Shown: positions 8,450-18,082 of the stretch, piece by piece
Position numbering within the stretch: the stretch's first letter is position 1
Layout of the letters: each line of letters opens with the position of its first letter
Origin: Opitutia bacterium
GTDB lineage: Bacteria > Verrucomicrobiota > Verrucomicrobiia > Opitutales > Opitutaceae
Length of the DNA: 40,722 bases
Assembly (NCBI GenBank): GCA_016187925.1
Contig: JACPIS010000007.1
Span: forward strand, 1 to 40,722
Direction: 5' to 3'
Translations under genes and position numbers: made by a program
Notes under the pieces: model-generated
Databases searched by the model: none
What the model saw: only the letters and a program-made list of their open reading frames with translations
Told to the model about the DNA's origin: nothing

Positions 8450-9844
8450 TCAGCCGCTCGCGAGCAACTTCTGCAGTCGCGACGCGACGCGGTCTTTGCC
8501 GAGTACGCGGAAGATGGCGGTGATGCTCGGGCCGGCGTTGGTGCCGGTGACGGCGAGGCGGGCGACGGCCTGGTAGTCGCCGAAGCCGAGCCCCTTGCCC
8601 TCGGCGAGCGTCTTGATGCCGGCCTCGACGGTGGCGTCGGTCGAAAAATCCATCGCAGACAGCGCGGCGATGAGCTCGGTGAGGCGCGTCTTCGGGTCGC
8701 CCTTGGCCATGACCTTGTCCTTCACCTTGGCGTCGACCGGGAAATCGTCGCTGAAGAAATAGCCCGTGTAGGCGCCGAGTTCGTCGACCGATTTGATCTT
8801 CGGCTGGGCGAGCGTCATGATCTCGCGGAAATATGCCTCGTTGGCCAGCGCGGCGGCGCCGGCGGGAATCTTGGCGAAATAATCCTTCGCGAGCGCGACG
8901 AACTTCTCTGTGGGCTGCTCGAGCAGGTAGACCATGTTAAGGTACGCGAGCTTCTTGCCGTCAAACTTGGCGTTGCTCTGGTTGACGGCGGGCAGGTCGA
9001 AGAGCTGCACGATCTCGGCGACGGTCATCTTTTCGCGGTCGTCGCCGGGATTCCAGCCGAGCAGCGCGAGGTAGTTGACGAGCGCCTCGGGCAGGAAGTG
9101 GCGCTGCTGGTATTCCTCGATGAGGGCGCCCTTGTCGCGCTTCGACATCTTGCCCTGGCCCATCTCGGGCGACTTCAGGATGAGCGGGATGTGCGCGAAC
9201 ACCGGGGGCGTGACGCCGAAGCCTTCGTAGAGGCGCACGTGCTTGCTCGTGTTGGACAGGTGATCCTCACCGCGGATAATGTGCGAGACCTGCATCGTGA
9301 TGTCGTCGACGACGTTCACGAAGTGGAACACCGGGTTGCCGTCCGAGCGGAAGATGACGAAGTCCTCGTCCTCCTGGCGCTCGACGCGGCCGCGGATCTG
9401 GTCGTCGATCACGACCGGGTCGCACTTCACTTTCTCGACCTCCTTCTTGCGGTGGTCGTCAAACACTTTGTAGCGCTCGCCCAGCATCTTGAACCAGATG
9501 GCGCCGTCCTTCTCGTAGGCACGGCCGGCCGCGAGCAGCTTCTGCAGGTATTCCTTGTAGATATGCGCGCGCTGGCTCTGGCGGTAGGGGCCGAAAGCGC
9601 CGCGCTCGCCCACGCCGTTGGGGTTCGGACCCTCGTCCCAATCCATGCCGAGCCACGTCAGGCTGTCGTAGATAAGCCGGAGGAACTCTTCGCTGTTGCG
9701 CGCCTGGTCGGTGTCCTCGATGCGCAGGATGAACGTGCCGCCGGTGTGGCGGGCGTAGAGCCAGTTGAACAGCGCGGTACGGGCGCTGCCGATGTGGAAG
9801 AACCCGGTGGGACTGGGAGCGAAGCGGACACGAACTTGGGACAT
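8450..9844 (-). CDS. gltX: Glutamyl-tRNA synthetase
   Basis: A 464-residue class I synthetase attaching glutamate to tRNA-Glu. The ATP-binding motif [17 protein letters not shown] is at residues 9-25, with FF where YL or FL is more common. LRIEDTD, the [12 protein letters not shown] motif and GKMSKRD at about residue 232 are all present. The C-terminal anticodon-binding helical domain ends in [20 protein letters not shown]. The ATG at 9844 is chosen because the longer frame adds a low-complexity leader absent from the family; no ribosome-binding site is visible. GlnS in the same window suggests that this enzyme need not charge tRNA-Gln, but discrimination cannot be read from sequence alone. 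A broken copy of its 3' end lies at 7290-7358. Confidence 0.96.
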   Translation of the reverse strand: MSQVRVRFAPSPTGFFHIGSARTALFNWLYARHTGGTFILRIEDTDQARNSEEFLRLIYDSLTWLGMDWDEGPNPNGVGERGAFGPYRQSQRAHIYKEYLQKLLAAGRAYEKDGAIWFKMLGERYKVFDDHRKKEVEKVKCDPVVIDDQIRGRVERQEDEDFVIFRSDGNPVFHFVNVVDDITMQVSHIIRGEDHLSNTSKHVRLYEGFGVTPPVFAHIPLILKSPEMGQGKMSKRDKGALIEEYQQRHFLPEALVNYLALLGWNPGDDREKMTVAEIVQLFDLPAVNQSNAKFDGKKLAYLNMVYLLEQPTEKFVALAKDYFAKIPAGAAALANEAYFREIMTLAQPKIKSVDELGAYTGYFFSDDFPVDAKVKDKVMAKGDPKTRLTELIAALSAMDFSTDATVEAGIKTLAEGKGLGFGDYQAVARLAVTGTNAGPSITAIFRVLGKDRVASRLQKLLASG

Positions 9845-10051
9845 GGGAGAAGTGCGAGCTAGGAGAAAGCCCCGAGCGCTGTCAAAGCCTGAGCCGGTGC
9901 CACCGCCGGTGGCTCCGGACCCGAGACAGGTCTGCCACAAAAAGGCCCAAAATCACCGAACGCGAGTTGCGCTCTCAAGGCGCCCCAGGTGCGCGGGTCA
10001 CCTGAAGCGCAGGTTCAATCCATCCACTTGAGCCTCGCGGATCAGACCGAC

Positions 10052-10174
10052 AGGTAGGGCGCACCGCCAAGGCTGCGCACTTGTCGCCGCCAAGGCTGAC
10101 ACACTTGTCGCCGGCCCGGTGCGCCGGGAACGTGATATCACCCTCGCGGCGGAGCGGGCCGCTCCGCCCTACCT
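10052..10174. repeat. 123-bp element with perfect 10-bp terminal inverted repeats
   Basis: The ends AGGTAGGGCG (10052-10061) and CGCCCTACCT (10165-10174) are exact inverted copies. Inside are two direct units starting CCGCCAAGGCTG and ending ACTTGTCG (10064-10086 and 10087-10110), then a 10-bp perfect hairpin GGCGGAGCGG-G-CCGCTCCGCC (10148-10168). The GTAGGGC end sequence recurs in elements near 18 kb. The rest of the gene-free stretch 9845-10288 shows only a small CAGGTG/CACCTG inverted repeat near 9986-10004. Confidence 0.75.
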
Positions 10175-10288
10175 TTCGTTTCGCGGGCGTCAGTCTATGG
10201 CGCGAGCCTCAATAGTGCCTCTTTGTGGCTCAACCCTTCCCTGCCTTGGCTTGTGGTCCGCGGTCTTCCGCTCAATCTGCGGGAGAAA

Positions 10289-11041
10289 ATGCCCTCTGCC
10301 CTGCCACTCGACCCCGCCGAATTCACCCCGCGCTTCGCTGCCGCCGCGCGCCAGACAGGCTTCCAGCTCCAGCAATACGGCGAGATTCACGGCCACCCGC
10401 TACTCGCCTACACCAAGCGCACCGCCGGTCCGCGTCCGCGCGTCTATCTCTCCAGCGGCATGCACGGTGACGAGCCCGCGCCGCCGTGGGCGCTGCTGCG
10501 GCTGGTCGAGCAAGGCTTCTTCGACGCGCGCTGCACGTGGTTCGTCTGCCCGCTGCTGAATCCCACGGGGTTCGCCCAGCGCACGCGCGAAAACCACGCC
10601 AAGGTCGACCTCAACCGCGACTACAAGGAGCGGCACAGCATCGAAGTGCGCGCCCACGTCGCCTGGCTGGAACGCCAGCCGAACTTCGACCTGATCATCT
10701 GCCTGCACGAGGACTGGGAGGCGCAGGGCTTTTATCTCTACGAACTCAACCCCGAGAACCGGCCGACGCTCGCCCACGCGATGATCACCGCCGCGCAAGC
10801 GCATTGCCCGATCGAGACGGCCGCGGTGATCGACGGGCGGCCAGCGACCGAGCCGGGCATCATCCGGCCGGTCAGCGATCCGCTGCTGCGCGAGACATGG
10901 CCCGAGGCGATCTACCTCCGGCATTTCCACAGCACGCTCGATTACACGATCGAGACCGCGTCCAGCCGGCCGCTGGAGGAGCGTGTCACGACGCAGACTG
11001 TGGTCGTGCGCGCGGCGCTTGCCGAGTTCCTGAAATCATAA
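10289..11041 (+). CDS. M14-family metallocarboxypeptidase-like enzyme
   Basis: A 250-residue zinc-dependent hydrolase of the M14 carboxypeptidase/succinylglutamate desuccinylase type. Zinc ligands can be placed at His59 and Glu62 in SSGMHGDEPA and at His140 in ICLHEDWEAQGF; the catalytic glutamate is Glu222 in YTIETAS. The NPTGF and DLNRDY segments (about residues 91-113) match the Asn/Arg substrate-carboxylate-binding region. There is no signal peptide, so it is cytoplasmic; MpaA-like trimming of cell-wall peptides is one possible role, but other amide substrates are equally open. The ATG at 10289 follows GGGAGA closely. Its 3' end overlaps the converging pseudouridine synthase gene by six bases. 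Confidence 0.85.
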   Translation: MPSALPLDPAEFTPRFAAAARQTGFQLQQYGEIHGHPLLAYTKRTAGPRPRVYLSSGMHGDEPAPPWALLRLVEQGFFDARCTWFVCPLLNPTGFAQRTRENHAKVDLNRDYKERHSIEVRAHVAWLERQPNFDLIICLHEDWEAQGFYLYELNPENRPTLAHAMITAAQAHCPIETAAVIDGRPATEPGIIRPVSDPLLRETWPEAIYLRHFHSTLDYTIETASSRPLEERVTTQTVVVRAALAEFLKS

Positions 11042-11908
11042 CGGCGCCTGGTCCGGCGCAGTGGCGCGCGGAAGCGGCGCGGGAAATTTTTCGGCGACGA
11101 ACGCGTCGATCAACCGCTCAGCCTCGGCGCGCGTCAGTCCCATGCGTTTTTCCGCGAAGCGCGCCATGTCCTGCGGCCACGGGGCGCGCAGCAGGTAGTC
11201 GAACCCCGACGGACGCAGGTCGATGACGGCGCAATGCAGCGCCTGCCGCGTCAGGGCGAGCAGCGCGGAGTGCCGCGCCGTCCAGCCGTGCTCGGCGAAC
11301 TCCAGGTAGAGCGTCGAGTCGGGTCCGTAGAGCTTGTCGCCGACGACCCGGTGCCCGATGGACTCGGCGTGCGCCCGGATCTGGTGCTTGCGACCGGTGA
11401 TGAGTTGCACACCGACGAGCGTAAAGCCCCCCGCGACGACCAGCGGCGTGAGCAGCGTCTGCGCCTCCTGGGCGCCCGGGCCGCCCGACTCCACCACGCG
11501 CTGCCGGACAGTGACGCGCGACTCCGTGTCCGGTCCGAGCGGGCGGTTGACGTTCACCGGTTCACGCAGCTCGCCCTCGAGGATGGCGACGTAGCCCTTG
11601 CCGAGCAGGCGCTTGCCCACGGCCTTCTGCAGGCGGCTGCCGGTCGCCTCGTCCTTGGCCAGAATCACCACTCCAGAAGTCTCGCGATCGAGCCGATATA
11701 TCAGGCGGATGGTCTGCAGTCCCAACCCCTCCCGCACCGCGCCGGCCAGGCTCGACCATGGGCCGTTCTTGGAGGGGTGCACCACCAGCCAGCCGGGCTT
11801 GTCCAGCACGAGCAGGCGGGCGTCGTCGAGCAACACCCACGACTTCAGCTCGTTGGGATCGACCAGCGGGGCCTGCGGCGGCGGCAGGGCTTCGGCGGGG
11901 TCAAGCAT
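11036..11908 (-). CDS. RluA-family pseudouridine synthase
   Basis: A 290-residue RNA-modifying enzyme that isomerises uridine to pseudouridine. The RluA signature YRLDRETSG contains the catalytic Asp74 (usual form HRLDRxTSG, here Tyr for His). LLVLDKPGWLVVHPS precedes it and TGRKHQIRAHAESIGHRVVGDKLYG follows, as in the family. There is no N-terminal S4 domain, so it resembles the shorter RluA/TruC type rather than RluC/RluD. The C-terminal tail (about residues 255-290) is helical and proline-rich and not obviously conserved. Target (23S rRNA or tRNA) cannot be decided. It converges on the M14 gene and diverges from hpf. Confidence 0.9.
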   Translation of the reverse strand: MLDPAEALPPPQAPLVDPNELKSWVLLDDARLLVLDKPGWLVVHPSKNGPWSSLAGAVREGLGLQTIRLIYRLDRETSGVVILAKDEATGSRLQKAVGKRLLGKGYVAILEGELREPVNVNRPLGPDTESRVTVRQRVVESGGPGAQEAQTLLTPLVVAGGFTLVGVQLITGRKHQIRAHAESIGHRVVGDKLYGPDSTLYLEFAEHGWTARHSALLALTRQALHCAVIDLRPSGFDYLLRAPWPQDMARFAEKRMGLTRAEAERLIDAFVAEKFPAPLPRATAPDQAPL

Positions 11909-12112
11909 GGAGCGGAGCGTTCAAAGTTTTTCTCGTCATAGCCACCGGAGAAAGTTTGCCAAAGCGTTCCGCGCGACTACTGATTTTCCCCGTCGAATGA
12001 GCCCTTTCCACGCAGGAAAGATTTCGCCGGTCCGCAGGACGGCAGGCGCGTATAGTCAGGAGGAGACGTTCGGTGTTCGACACGGATTTTGTCGTTAACC
12101 CAAAGGATACCC

Positions 12113-12490
12113 ATGAACAATGCAATCCATCCCCACGAGATCATCGTGTCCGGCATCCACCTCGAACTCACACCGTCGCTGAAGACGTATGTGAAGGAGA
12201 AGTTGGAGCGACTGTTCCGGCACGAGGATCACATCGTGAGGATCAAGGTGGAGCTCGAATGCGACCGGAAGCACAACCGCGAACACAAGTTCATCGCGAA
12301 GGCGCACGTCGAGATCCGCGGTCCCAACATCAACGCCGTCGCCGACTCGGAGGAGATGCACAAGTCGATCGATCTGCTCGTCGACAAGCTCGACCACGCC
12401 CTCCGCCGCCGCCACGGCCAGCACAAGGACAAGCGCAACCATCCCCACACCGTCGAGTGGCAGGATGTCGCGCTGCCCAAAGCCATTTGA
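12113..12490 (+). CDS. hpf: Ribosome hibernation promoting factor (short form)
   Basis: A 125-residue HPF/YfiA-family protein. It has the beta-alpha-beta-beta-beta-alpha fold: IIVSGIHLELTPSLKTYVKEKLERLFRHEDHI, then VELECDRKHNREHKFIAKAHVEIRG and a C-terminal helix SIDLLVDKLDHALRRRHGQHKDKR. The family binds the decoding region of idle 30S subunits and promotes 100S dimers or inactive 70S. The lack of a C-terminal dimerisation domain makes it the short type. The ATG at 12113 is supported by AAAGGA five bases upstream; an upstream TTG at 12089 is unlikely. A TATAGT at 12051-12056 may be a -10 element but has no matching -35. A terminator follows at 12527. Confidence 0.92.
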   Translation: MNNAIHPHEIIVSGIHLELTPSLKTYVKEKLERLFRHEDHIVRIKVELECDRKHNREHKFIAKAHVEIRGPNINAVADSEEMHKSIDLLVDKLDHALRRRHGQHKDKRNHPHTVEWQDVALPKAI

Positions 12491-12526
12491 ATTTCGGCCA
12501 CCCCGCCATTGCTATAACACCCCCAC

Positions 12527-12562
12527 AGCGGGCCCGCCTAATCCGGCGGGCCGCTTTATTTA
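12527..12562 (+). terminator. Rho-independent terminator after hpf
   Basis: A GC-rich stem (AGCGGGCCCGCC against GGCGGGCCGCT, one bulged base) is followed by TTTATTTAT. It separates hpf from the hut operon. Confidence 0.85.
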
Positions 12563-12624
12563 TAGCCGCCGCGCCGGCCGGATTTCGGTTTCCAAAGCCC
12601 GCCCGGCGCTTATGACATAAGCCC

Positions 12625-14163
12625 ATGCCCGGTGTCCTCGCCCTCTCGGGGCAAAATCTTACCCTCGCCCGCATCCGCACCGCGCTCCAGCACCGCGACC
12701 GCCTCGCGCTCGCGCCCGGAGCGCTCCGTCGCATCCGCGCCTCGCGCGCCATCGTCGACCGTCTGCACGACGACCCCGAGCCGCACTACGGCATTAACAC
12801 CGGCTTCGGCATCCTCGCGCACCAGCGCGTGCCGTCGGCCGACATCGAGAAGCTCCAGGAGAACCTCATCCTCAGCCACGCCGTCGGCGTCGGCGACGAG
12901 GTGCCGGCCGAGATCATCCGTCTGATGCTGCTGCTCAAGGTCAACGGCCTCGCCGTCGGCATGTCGGGCGTGACGCCGCGCGTCATCGACTACCTCATCC
13001 GTTTCTACAACGCCGACGCCCTGCCGGTCGTGTTCACCAAGGGCTCGCTCGGCGCCTCGGGCGACCTCGCCCCGCTCGCGCATATGGTGCTGCCGCTGCT
13101 CGGCCTCGGCGAGATGACCTACCGCGGCAAGCGCCAGCCGGCCAAGGTTGTCCTGCAAAAACTCGGTCTGAAGCCGCTCACGCTCAAGTCCAAGGAGGGT
13201 CTCGGCCTGATCAACGGCACGCAGTTCATGTCGGCCTACGGCGTACATTGCCTGCTGCGCATCGCCAACCTCACGAAGACGGCCGACATCGCCGCCGCCA
13301 CCACGCTTGAGGCCGCCCGCGGCAGCGCCGCGCCGTTCGACGCGCGCATCCACGACGCCCGCCCGCACCAGGGCCAGCGCGACGTCGCGCGCAACCTGCG
13401 CGCCCTACTCCGTGGCTCGCGGATCCTCCCGTCGCACGCGCATTGCGGCAAGGTGCAGGATCCCTACTCGCTGCGCTGCGTGCCGCAGGTGCACGGCGCC
13501 GTGCGCCTCGCTGTCGCCCACGCCCGGCAGGTCGTCGAGACCGAGATCAATTCCGCGACGGACAACCCGCTCGTGTTCGCCAACGGTGACGTCATCAGCG
13601 GCGGCAATTTCCACGGCGAGCCGCTGGCGTTCGCCCTCGACTACCTCGCCATCGCCACCGCCGAGCTGGCCTCCATCTCCGAGCGGCGCATCTACATGCT
13701 GCTGCACGGCGACACCATCGGCGATCTCAAGGTGCCCCGCCTGCTCATGAAGGACACCGGCCTCAACTCCGGCTTCATGATTCCGCAATACACCGCGGCC
13801 GCGCTCGTCTCGGAGAACAAAGTGTTCGCCCACCCGGCCTCGGTCGATTCCATCCCCTCCTCGCTCGGGCAGGAGGACCACGTGTCGATGGGCTCGATCA
13901 GTGCGACCAAGCTGCTCGAGGTCGTGAAGAACGTCGAGACCGTGCTCGCCATCGAGCTCATGTGCTCCGCGCAGGGCCTCGAGTTCCTCCACCCGCTGAA
14001 GGCCGGCCGCGGCGTCGAAGCCGCGTTCACCGCGGTGCGCCGCGTCATCCCGTTCGCGCAGGCCGACCGGCTCTTCCACGACGACGTCCAGACCGCGCTC
14101 GAGCTTGTGCGCAGCGAAAAGCTCGCCGCCGCCGCCGAGCGCGCCGCCGGCAAACTGCTCTGA
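12625..14163 (+). CDS. hutH: Histidine ammonia-lyase
   Basis: A 512-residue enzyme that removes ammonia from L-histidine to give urocanate, the first step of histidine use. The autocatalytic MIO cofactor triad Ala144-Ser145-Gly146 is in [23 protein letters not shown] (about residues 53-60), the GLINGT segment, [20 protein letters not shown] and the Q-E-D-H-V-S-M motif near residue 420 are all in place. It is the first gene of a hutH-hutU-hutG-hutI operon. No ribosome-binding site is seen and the start ATG follows directly on ATAAGCCC. A strong palindromic element follows within the operon at 14167-14218. No hut repressor gene is nearby, so control is unknown. Confidence 0.97.
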   Translation: MPGVLALSGQNLTLARIRTALQHRDRLALAPGALRRIRASRAIVDRLHDDPEPHYGINTGFGILAHQRVPSADIEKLQENLILSHAVGVGDEVPAEIIRLMLLLKVNGLAVGMSGVTPRVIDYLIRFYNADALPVVFTKGSLGASGDLAPLAHMVLPLLGLGEMTYRGKRQPAKVVLQKLGLKPLTLKSKEGLGLINGTQFMSAYGVHCLLRIANLTKTADIAAATTLEAARGSAAPFDARIHDARPHQGQRDVARNLRALLRGSRILPSHAHCGKVQDPYSLRCVPQVHGAVRLAVAHARQVVETEINSATDNPLVFANGDVISGGNFHGEPLAFALDYLAIATAELASISERRIYMLLHGDTIGDLKVPRLLMKDTGLNSGFMIPQYTAAALVSENKVFAHPASVDSIPSSLGQEDHVSMGSISATKLLEVVKNVETVLAIELMCSAQGLEFLHPLKAGRGVEAAFTAVRRVIPFAQADRLFHDDVQTALELVRSEKLAAAAERAAGKLL

Positions 14164-14166
14164 TGT

Positions 14167-14218
14167 TGGAGGGCCCGCCTCCCGGCGGGCCGCGGCTCAG
14201 CCGGAGCTGAGCCCTCCA
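14167..14218. repeat. Double-hairpin palindromic element inside the hut operon
   Basis: Terminal inverted repeats TGGAGGGC and GCCCTCCA enclose two perfect hairpins: GCCCGCC-TCCC-GGCGGGC (14173-14190) and GGCTCAGC-CGGA-GCTGAGCC (14194-14213). It occupies most of the 79-base hutH-hutU gap. There is no T tract, so it is not a classical terminator; it may protect or process the mRNA, like REP elements in other operons. Confidence 0.8.
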
Positions 14219-14242
14219 GAAACCCACACCCCCTTTCGCCCC

Positions 14243-15952
14243 ATGCCCCCCAAGAAAACCAAGAACACCAAAGCTCAGCCCCGCGTCATCCGCGCACCGC
14301 GCGGCACGCAGCGCACCTGCCAGACCTGGGCCGCCGAGGCTGCCATGCGCATGCTGATGAACAATCTCGACCCCGAGGTCGCCGAGCGTCCGCAGGACCT
14401 CGTCGTCTACGGCGGCCGCGGCAAGGCCGCGCGCAACTGGGCGAGCTTCGATGCCATCCTCGCCACGCTGCCCAAGCTCGCGCCGGACCAGACGCTGCTC
14501 GTCCAGTCCGGCAAACCCGTCGGCGTCGTGCGCACGCACCCCGACGCCCCGCGCGTACTCATCGCCAACAGCAACCTCGTGCCGAAGTGGGCCACGCAGG
14601 AAATCTTCGACGACTTCGAGAAGCGCGGCCTGATGATGTACGGCCAGATGACGGCCGGCTCGTGGATCTACATCGGCACGCAGGGCATCCTGCAGGGCAC
14701 CTACGAGACGTTCGCCGAGGCCGGGCGCCAGCACTTCGGCGGCGACGAGTGCGGGAGCCTCGGCGGCACGCTCGCCGGCCGGCTCTGCGTCACCGGCGGT
14801 TGCGGCGGCATGGGCGGCGCGCAACCGCTCGCCATCACGATGGCCGAGGGCACCTGCCTCATCGCCGATGTCGACAAGTCCCGCCTGCAAAAGCGCGTGC
14901 ACGACCGCTATCTCGACGAGATCGCGCCGTCCCTCGACGAAGCCATCGACCGCGCCGTGCTCTACACCGAACACCGCAAGGCGCTCAGCGTCGGTGTCGT
15001 GGCCAACATTTCCGACCTGCTCGAGCGGCTCATCGCCCGCAAGATCAAGGTCGACGTGCTCACCGACCAGACGAGCGCGCACGACCCGTTGCACGGCTAC
15101 GTGCCGGTCGGCTACGATCTCAAGGTCGCCGCCGTGCTGCGCCGGAAGTATCCGAAAAAATACCAGAAACTCTCGCTCGCCTCGATGGCTCGCCACGTAA
15201 AGGCGATGCTCGCACTCCAGAAGCGCGGCGCAAAGACCTTCGACTACGGCAACAATCTTCGACAGCGCGCCTTCGACCAGGGCGTGAAGCGCGCGTTTGA
15301 TTTTCCCGGTTTCGTGCCCGCCTACATCCGCCCGCAGTTCTGCCTCGGCCGCGGACCGTTCCGCTGGGTGGCGCTCTCGGGCGACCCGGCCGACATCTAC
15401 GCAACCGATCAGGCGATCATGGAGCTGTTCCCCGAGGACAAAGCGCTGCACCGCTGGCTCAAGATGGCCGGCCAGCGCATCGCCTTCCAAGGATTGCCCG
15501 CGCGCATCTGCTGGCTCGGCCTCGGCGAACGCCACCGCGCCGGCCTGCTCTTCAACCAGATGGTCGCCGACGGCCGCCTGAAGGCGCCGATCGTCATCGG
15601 CCGCGACCACCTCGACTGCGGCTCCGTGGCCAGCCCGAACCGCGAGACCGAGGCGATGAAAGACGGCTCCGACGCGATCAGTGACTGGGCCATCCTCAAC
15701 GCCATGGTCAACATCGCCAGCGGCGCCTCGTGGGTGAGCTTCCATCACGGCGGCGGCGTCGGCATCGGCTACAGCCAGCACGCCGGCCAGGTCATCGTCG
15801 CCGACGGCACGCCCGAAGCCGCGAAGCGCCTGGAGCGCGTGCTCACGAACGACCCGATGATGGGCGTCTTCCGCCACGCCGACGCCGGCTACGACATTGC
15901 CCAAGGCTGCGCCGACCGCCTCGGCGTGCCCATCCCGATGCGCAACTGGTGA
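14243..15952 (+). CDS. hutU: Urocanate hydratase
   Basis: A 569-residue NAD-dependent urocanase converting urocanate to imidazolonepropionate. Family hallmarks include [26 protein letters not shown] near the N-terminus, [39 protein letters not shown] (NAD-binding region), TDQTSAHDP, and near the C-terminus the active-site region [19 protein letters not shown]. The ATG at 14243 removes a 46-residue upstream extension that overlaps hutH and the palindromic element. The N-terminus starts with a lysine/threonine-rich tail (PPKKTKNTK). It is followed after four bases by the GTG of hutG. Confidence 0.97.
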   Translation: MPPKKTKNTKAQPRVIRAPRGTQRTCQTWAAEAAMRMLMNNLDPEVAERPQDLVVYGGRGKAARNWASFDAILATLPKLAPDQTLLVQSGKPVGVVRTHPDAPRVLIANSNLVPKWATQEIFDDFEKRGLMMYGQMTAGSWIYIGTQGILQGTYETFAEAGRQHFGGDECGSLGGTLAGRLCVTGGCGGMGGAQPLAITMAEGTCLIADVDKSRLQKRVHDRYLDEIAPSLDEAIDRAVLYTEHRKALSVGVVANISDLLERLIARKIKVDVLTDQTSAHDPLHGYVPVGYDLKVAAVLRRKYPKKYQKLSLASMARHVKAMLALQKRGAKTFDYGNNLRQRAFDQGVKRAFDFPGFVPAYIRPQFCLGRGPFRWVALSGDPADIYATDQAIMELFPEDKALHRWLKMAGQRIAFQGLPARICWLGLGERHRAGLLFNQMVADGRLKAPIVIGRDHLDCGSVASPNRETEAMKDGSDAISDWAILNAMVNIASGASWVSFHHGGGVGIGYSQHAGQVIVADGTPEAAKRLERVLTNDPMMGVFRHADAGYDIAQGCADRLGVPIPMRNW

Positions 15953-15956
15953 CCCC

Positions 15957-16832
15957 GTGAAAGCGATCCCTCCTCTCGTCCCCGGCAACTGGCCCAAGGA
16001 AATCCCTGCGTCGCGTTTTGCCGCTTCGATCCGACGCGACTCGCCCGACGGCTGCCGGATCGCCCTCGTCGGCCTGCCCGATGACCGCGGCGTGTGGATG
16101 AACCACGGCCGGCCCGGCGCCGCCGGCGGCCCCACGGCGTTCCGCGCCGCCCTGGCCCGCTACGGTTCGGCCGACTCTGCTGCCGGGCTGATGCCGAAAG
16201 TCTACGACGCGGGCGACGTCACCGCCTCCGATTCGCTCGAGGAAACCCACCGGCGTGTCACCGCCGCAACCAGCGCCTTGCTCGACGCCGGACTGTTTCC
16301 CATCGCCGTCGGCGGGGGACACGACCTCACCTTCCCGTTCGTCCGGGCCGTCGCGGCGCGTTTTCCCAAGCCCACCGGCGTTTACTTCGACGCGCACCTC
16401 GACGTGCGTGAGACGACCGGCTCCGGCATGCCGTTCCGCCGGCTCGTCGAGGATTGCGGCGTGCCCGCGCTGCACCTGCACGGCTTCCGGCCGCTGGTGA
16501 ACAGCCGCGAACACTTCGCGTGGTTCAAGGCGCACGGCGGCAAAATTTATCCCGACAAGGCCAAGATCGCTCTGCCGAAGGCGAAGCATCTCTTTGTGAG
16601 CTTCGACCTCGACGTGCTCGACTCCGCTCACGCTCCCGGCGTCAGCGCGCTCAACCCCGCCGGCTGGACCGTGCGCGAAGCCGAGGCCTGGGTACGCGCT
16701 TGCGGCGCGAGCAAGAACGTCCGCTGCTTCGACCTGATGGAACTGAACCCCGCCCACGACCTCGACGGCCGCACGGCGCGCGCCGCGGTGCACCTGTTCC
16801 TGACGTTCCTGTCCGGTTTCGCCGGACGCTAA
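15957..16832 (+). CDS. hutG: Formimidoylglutamase, arginase/ureohydrolase family
   Basis: A 291-residue ureohydrolase with the binuclear manganese motifs GGGHDLT (about residues 119-125), YFDAHLDVRE (about 143-152) and SFDLDVLDSAHAPG (about 218-231). In hut operons, proteins of this family hydrolyse N-formimino-L-glutamate to L-glutamate and formamide, giving the one-step end of the pathway rather than the HutF plus formylglutamate deformylase route. Many agmatinases have DP after the third motif; here it is DS. The GTG start at 15957, four bases after the hutU stop, is preferred to an earlier frame start inside hutU. Position between hutU and hutI makes the substrate assignment strong. Confidence 0.92.
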   Translation: MKAIPPLVPGNWPKEIPASRFAASIRRDSPDGCRIALVGLPDDRGVWMNHGRPGAAGGPTAFRAALARYGSADSAAGLMPKVYDAGDVTASDSLEETHRRVTAATSALLDAGLFPIAVGGGHDLTFPFVRAVAARFPKPTGVYFDAHLDVRETTGSGMPFRRLVEDCGVPALHLHGFRPLVNSREHFAWFKAHGGKIYPDKAKIALPKAKHLFVSFDLDVLDSAHAPGVSALNPAGWTVREAEAWVRACGASKNVRCFDLMELNPAHDLDGRTARAAVHLFLTFLSGFAGR

Positions 16833-16835
16833 CTC

Positions 16836-18047
16836 GTGAAATCCCTCCTCATCCGCAACGCCCGCATCCTGACGCTTGGCAGCTCCGAGCTGCCCCGCCG
16901 CGGCGCGGAGCTGCGCGACCTCGGCGTCATCCCGCAGGGCGACGTGCTGATCGAGGCCGGACGCATCGCTGCCGTCGGCCCCAACATCAACATCCCCGAC
17001 ACGCCCGACACGATCAATGCGGCCGGGCGCGTGCTGATGCCGGGTTTCGTCGACTGCCACACGCACGCCTGCTGGGCGGGCGACCGCCTCGCCGAGTGGG
17101 AGATGAAGCTGCGCGGCGTGCCTTATCTCGAGATCCTGCAGGCGGGCGGCGGCATCCACTCCACCGTGCGCGCGGTCCGCGCCTCTTCCGAGACACAACT
17201 GGCCGCGGGTCTGCGCACGCGGCTCGACGCCATGCTGCGCGGCGGCACCACGACCGTCGAAGTGAAGAGCGGCTACGGCCTGTCGACCGAAGCGGAACTC
17301 AAGATGCTGCTCGCCATCCGGCACGCCGCCAGGGACTGGCCGGGCCTCGTGATCCCGACGGCGCTGCTCGGCCACGCCTACGAGGGCGACTTCGAGGAAT
17401 TCGTCGAGCGCACCATCACCGAGACGCTGCCGCAGCTGCGCTATGAATTCCCCGGACTGACGGTCGACGCCTTCTGCGAGAAGGGCGCATGGACCGTCGA
17501 CGCGTGCGTGCGGCTCTTCGAGGAGGCTGCGCGACGCGGTCATCCGTGCCGCGTGCATGTCGACCAGTTCAACTCCCTCGGCATGCTGCGCGAGGCGCTG
17601 CGCCTGGAGGCGCGCAGCGTCGACCATCTCGAGGCGACGGCCGACGCGGATATCGCCTTGCTCGGCCAGTCACGTTCCTACGGCGTCATCCTCCCCTGCA
17701 CCGGTTTCCACACCGACGGTCGCTACGCGCGCGGCCGCACACTGGTCGACACCGGCGCCGCCCTGGCCTTGGCGACCAATTGCAACCCCGGTTCGGCGCC
17801 GACGCACTCCATGCCCTTCGCCATCGCCCTGGCCGTGCGGCACTGCGGCCTGACACCCGCCGAAGCCATCACCGCCTGCACGATCAACGCCGCTGCATTG
17901 CTCCACCGCAACGACCGCGGGCGCATCGAGCGCGGCCTGCGCGCCGACCTGATCCTGCTCGCGCACAAGGACGAGCGCCAGCTCGCCTACGAATTGGGTG
18001 GCAACCCCGTCGATCTCGTCATCTGTGGCGGACGGGTGGTTGGGTAA
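16836..18047 (+). CDS. hutI: Imidazolonepropionase
   Basis: A 403-residue amidohydrolase-fold enzyme that opens the imidazolone ring to N-formimino-glutamate. The metal-binding FVDCHTHACWAGDR is at about residues 68-81; GGGIHSTVRAVR, TTTVEVKSGYGL, LGHAY, RVHVDQFNSLGM, SVDHLEA and LATNCNPGSAPTHSMPF are all characteristic, with the catalytic His in the HVDQF and DHLE segments and a metal Asp/Asn region near NCNPG. It starts with GTG three bases after the hutG stop, so translation is probably coupled. It ends the operon; the following convergent gap holds several palindromic repeats that may serve as transcription ends. Confidence 0.96.
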   Translation: MKSLLIRNARILTLGSSELPRRGAELRDLGVIPQGDVLIEAGRIAAVGPNINIPDTPDTINAAGRVLMPGFVDCHTHACWAGDRLAEWEMKLRGVPYLEILQAGGGIHSTVRAVRASSETQLAAGLRTRLDAMLRGGTTTVEVKSGYGLSTEAELKMLLAIRHAARDWPGLVIPTALLGHAYEGDFEEFVERTITETLPQLRYEFPGLTVDAFCEKGAWTVDACVRLFEEAARRGHPCRVHVDQFNSLGMLREALRLEARSVDHLEATADADIALLGQSRSYGVILPCTGFHTDGRYARGRTLVDTGAALALATNCNPGSAPTHSMPFAIALAVRHCGLTPAEAITACTINAAALLHRNDRGRIERGLRADLILLAHKDERQLAYELGGNPVDLVICGGRVVG

Positions 18048-18082
18048 GCAGGCAGGAGCTGCCCTCGAGTCAGCCCGCCCTA

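Noticed and set aside
12089-12112. TTG start for hpf
   Set aside because: The ATG at 12113 has a well-spaced AAAGGA and matches the usual HPF N-terminus.
14045-17627. Two long minus-strand frames across hutU and hutG-hutI
   Set aside because: They are antisense to a complete hut operon and have the same low-complexity shadow composition and no family motif.
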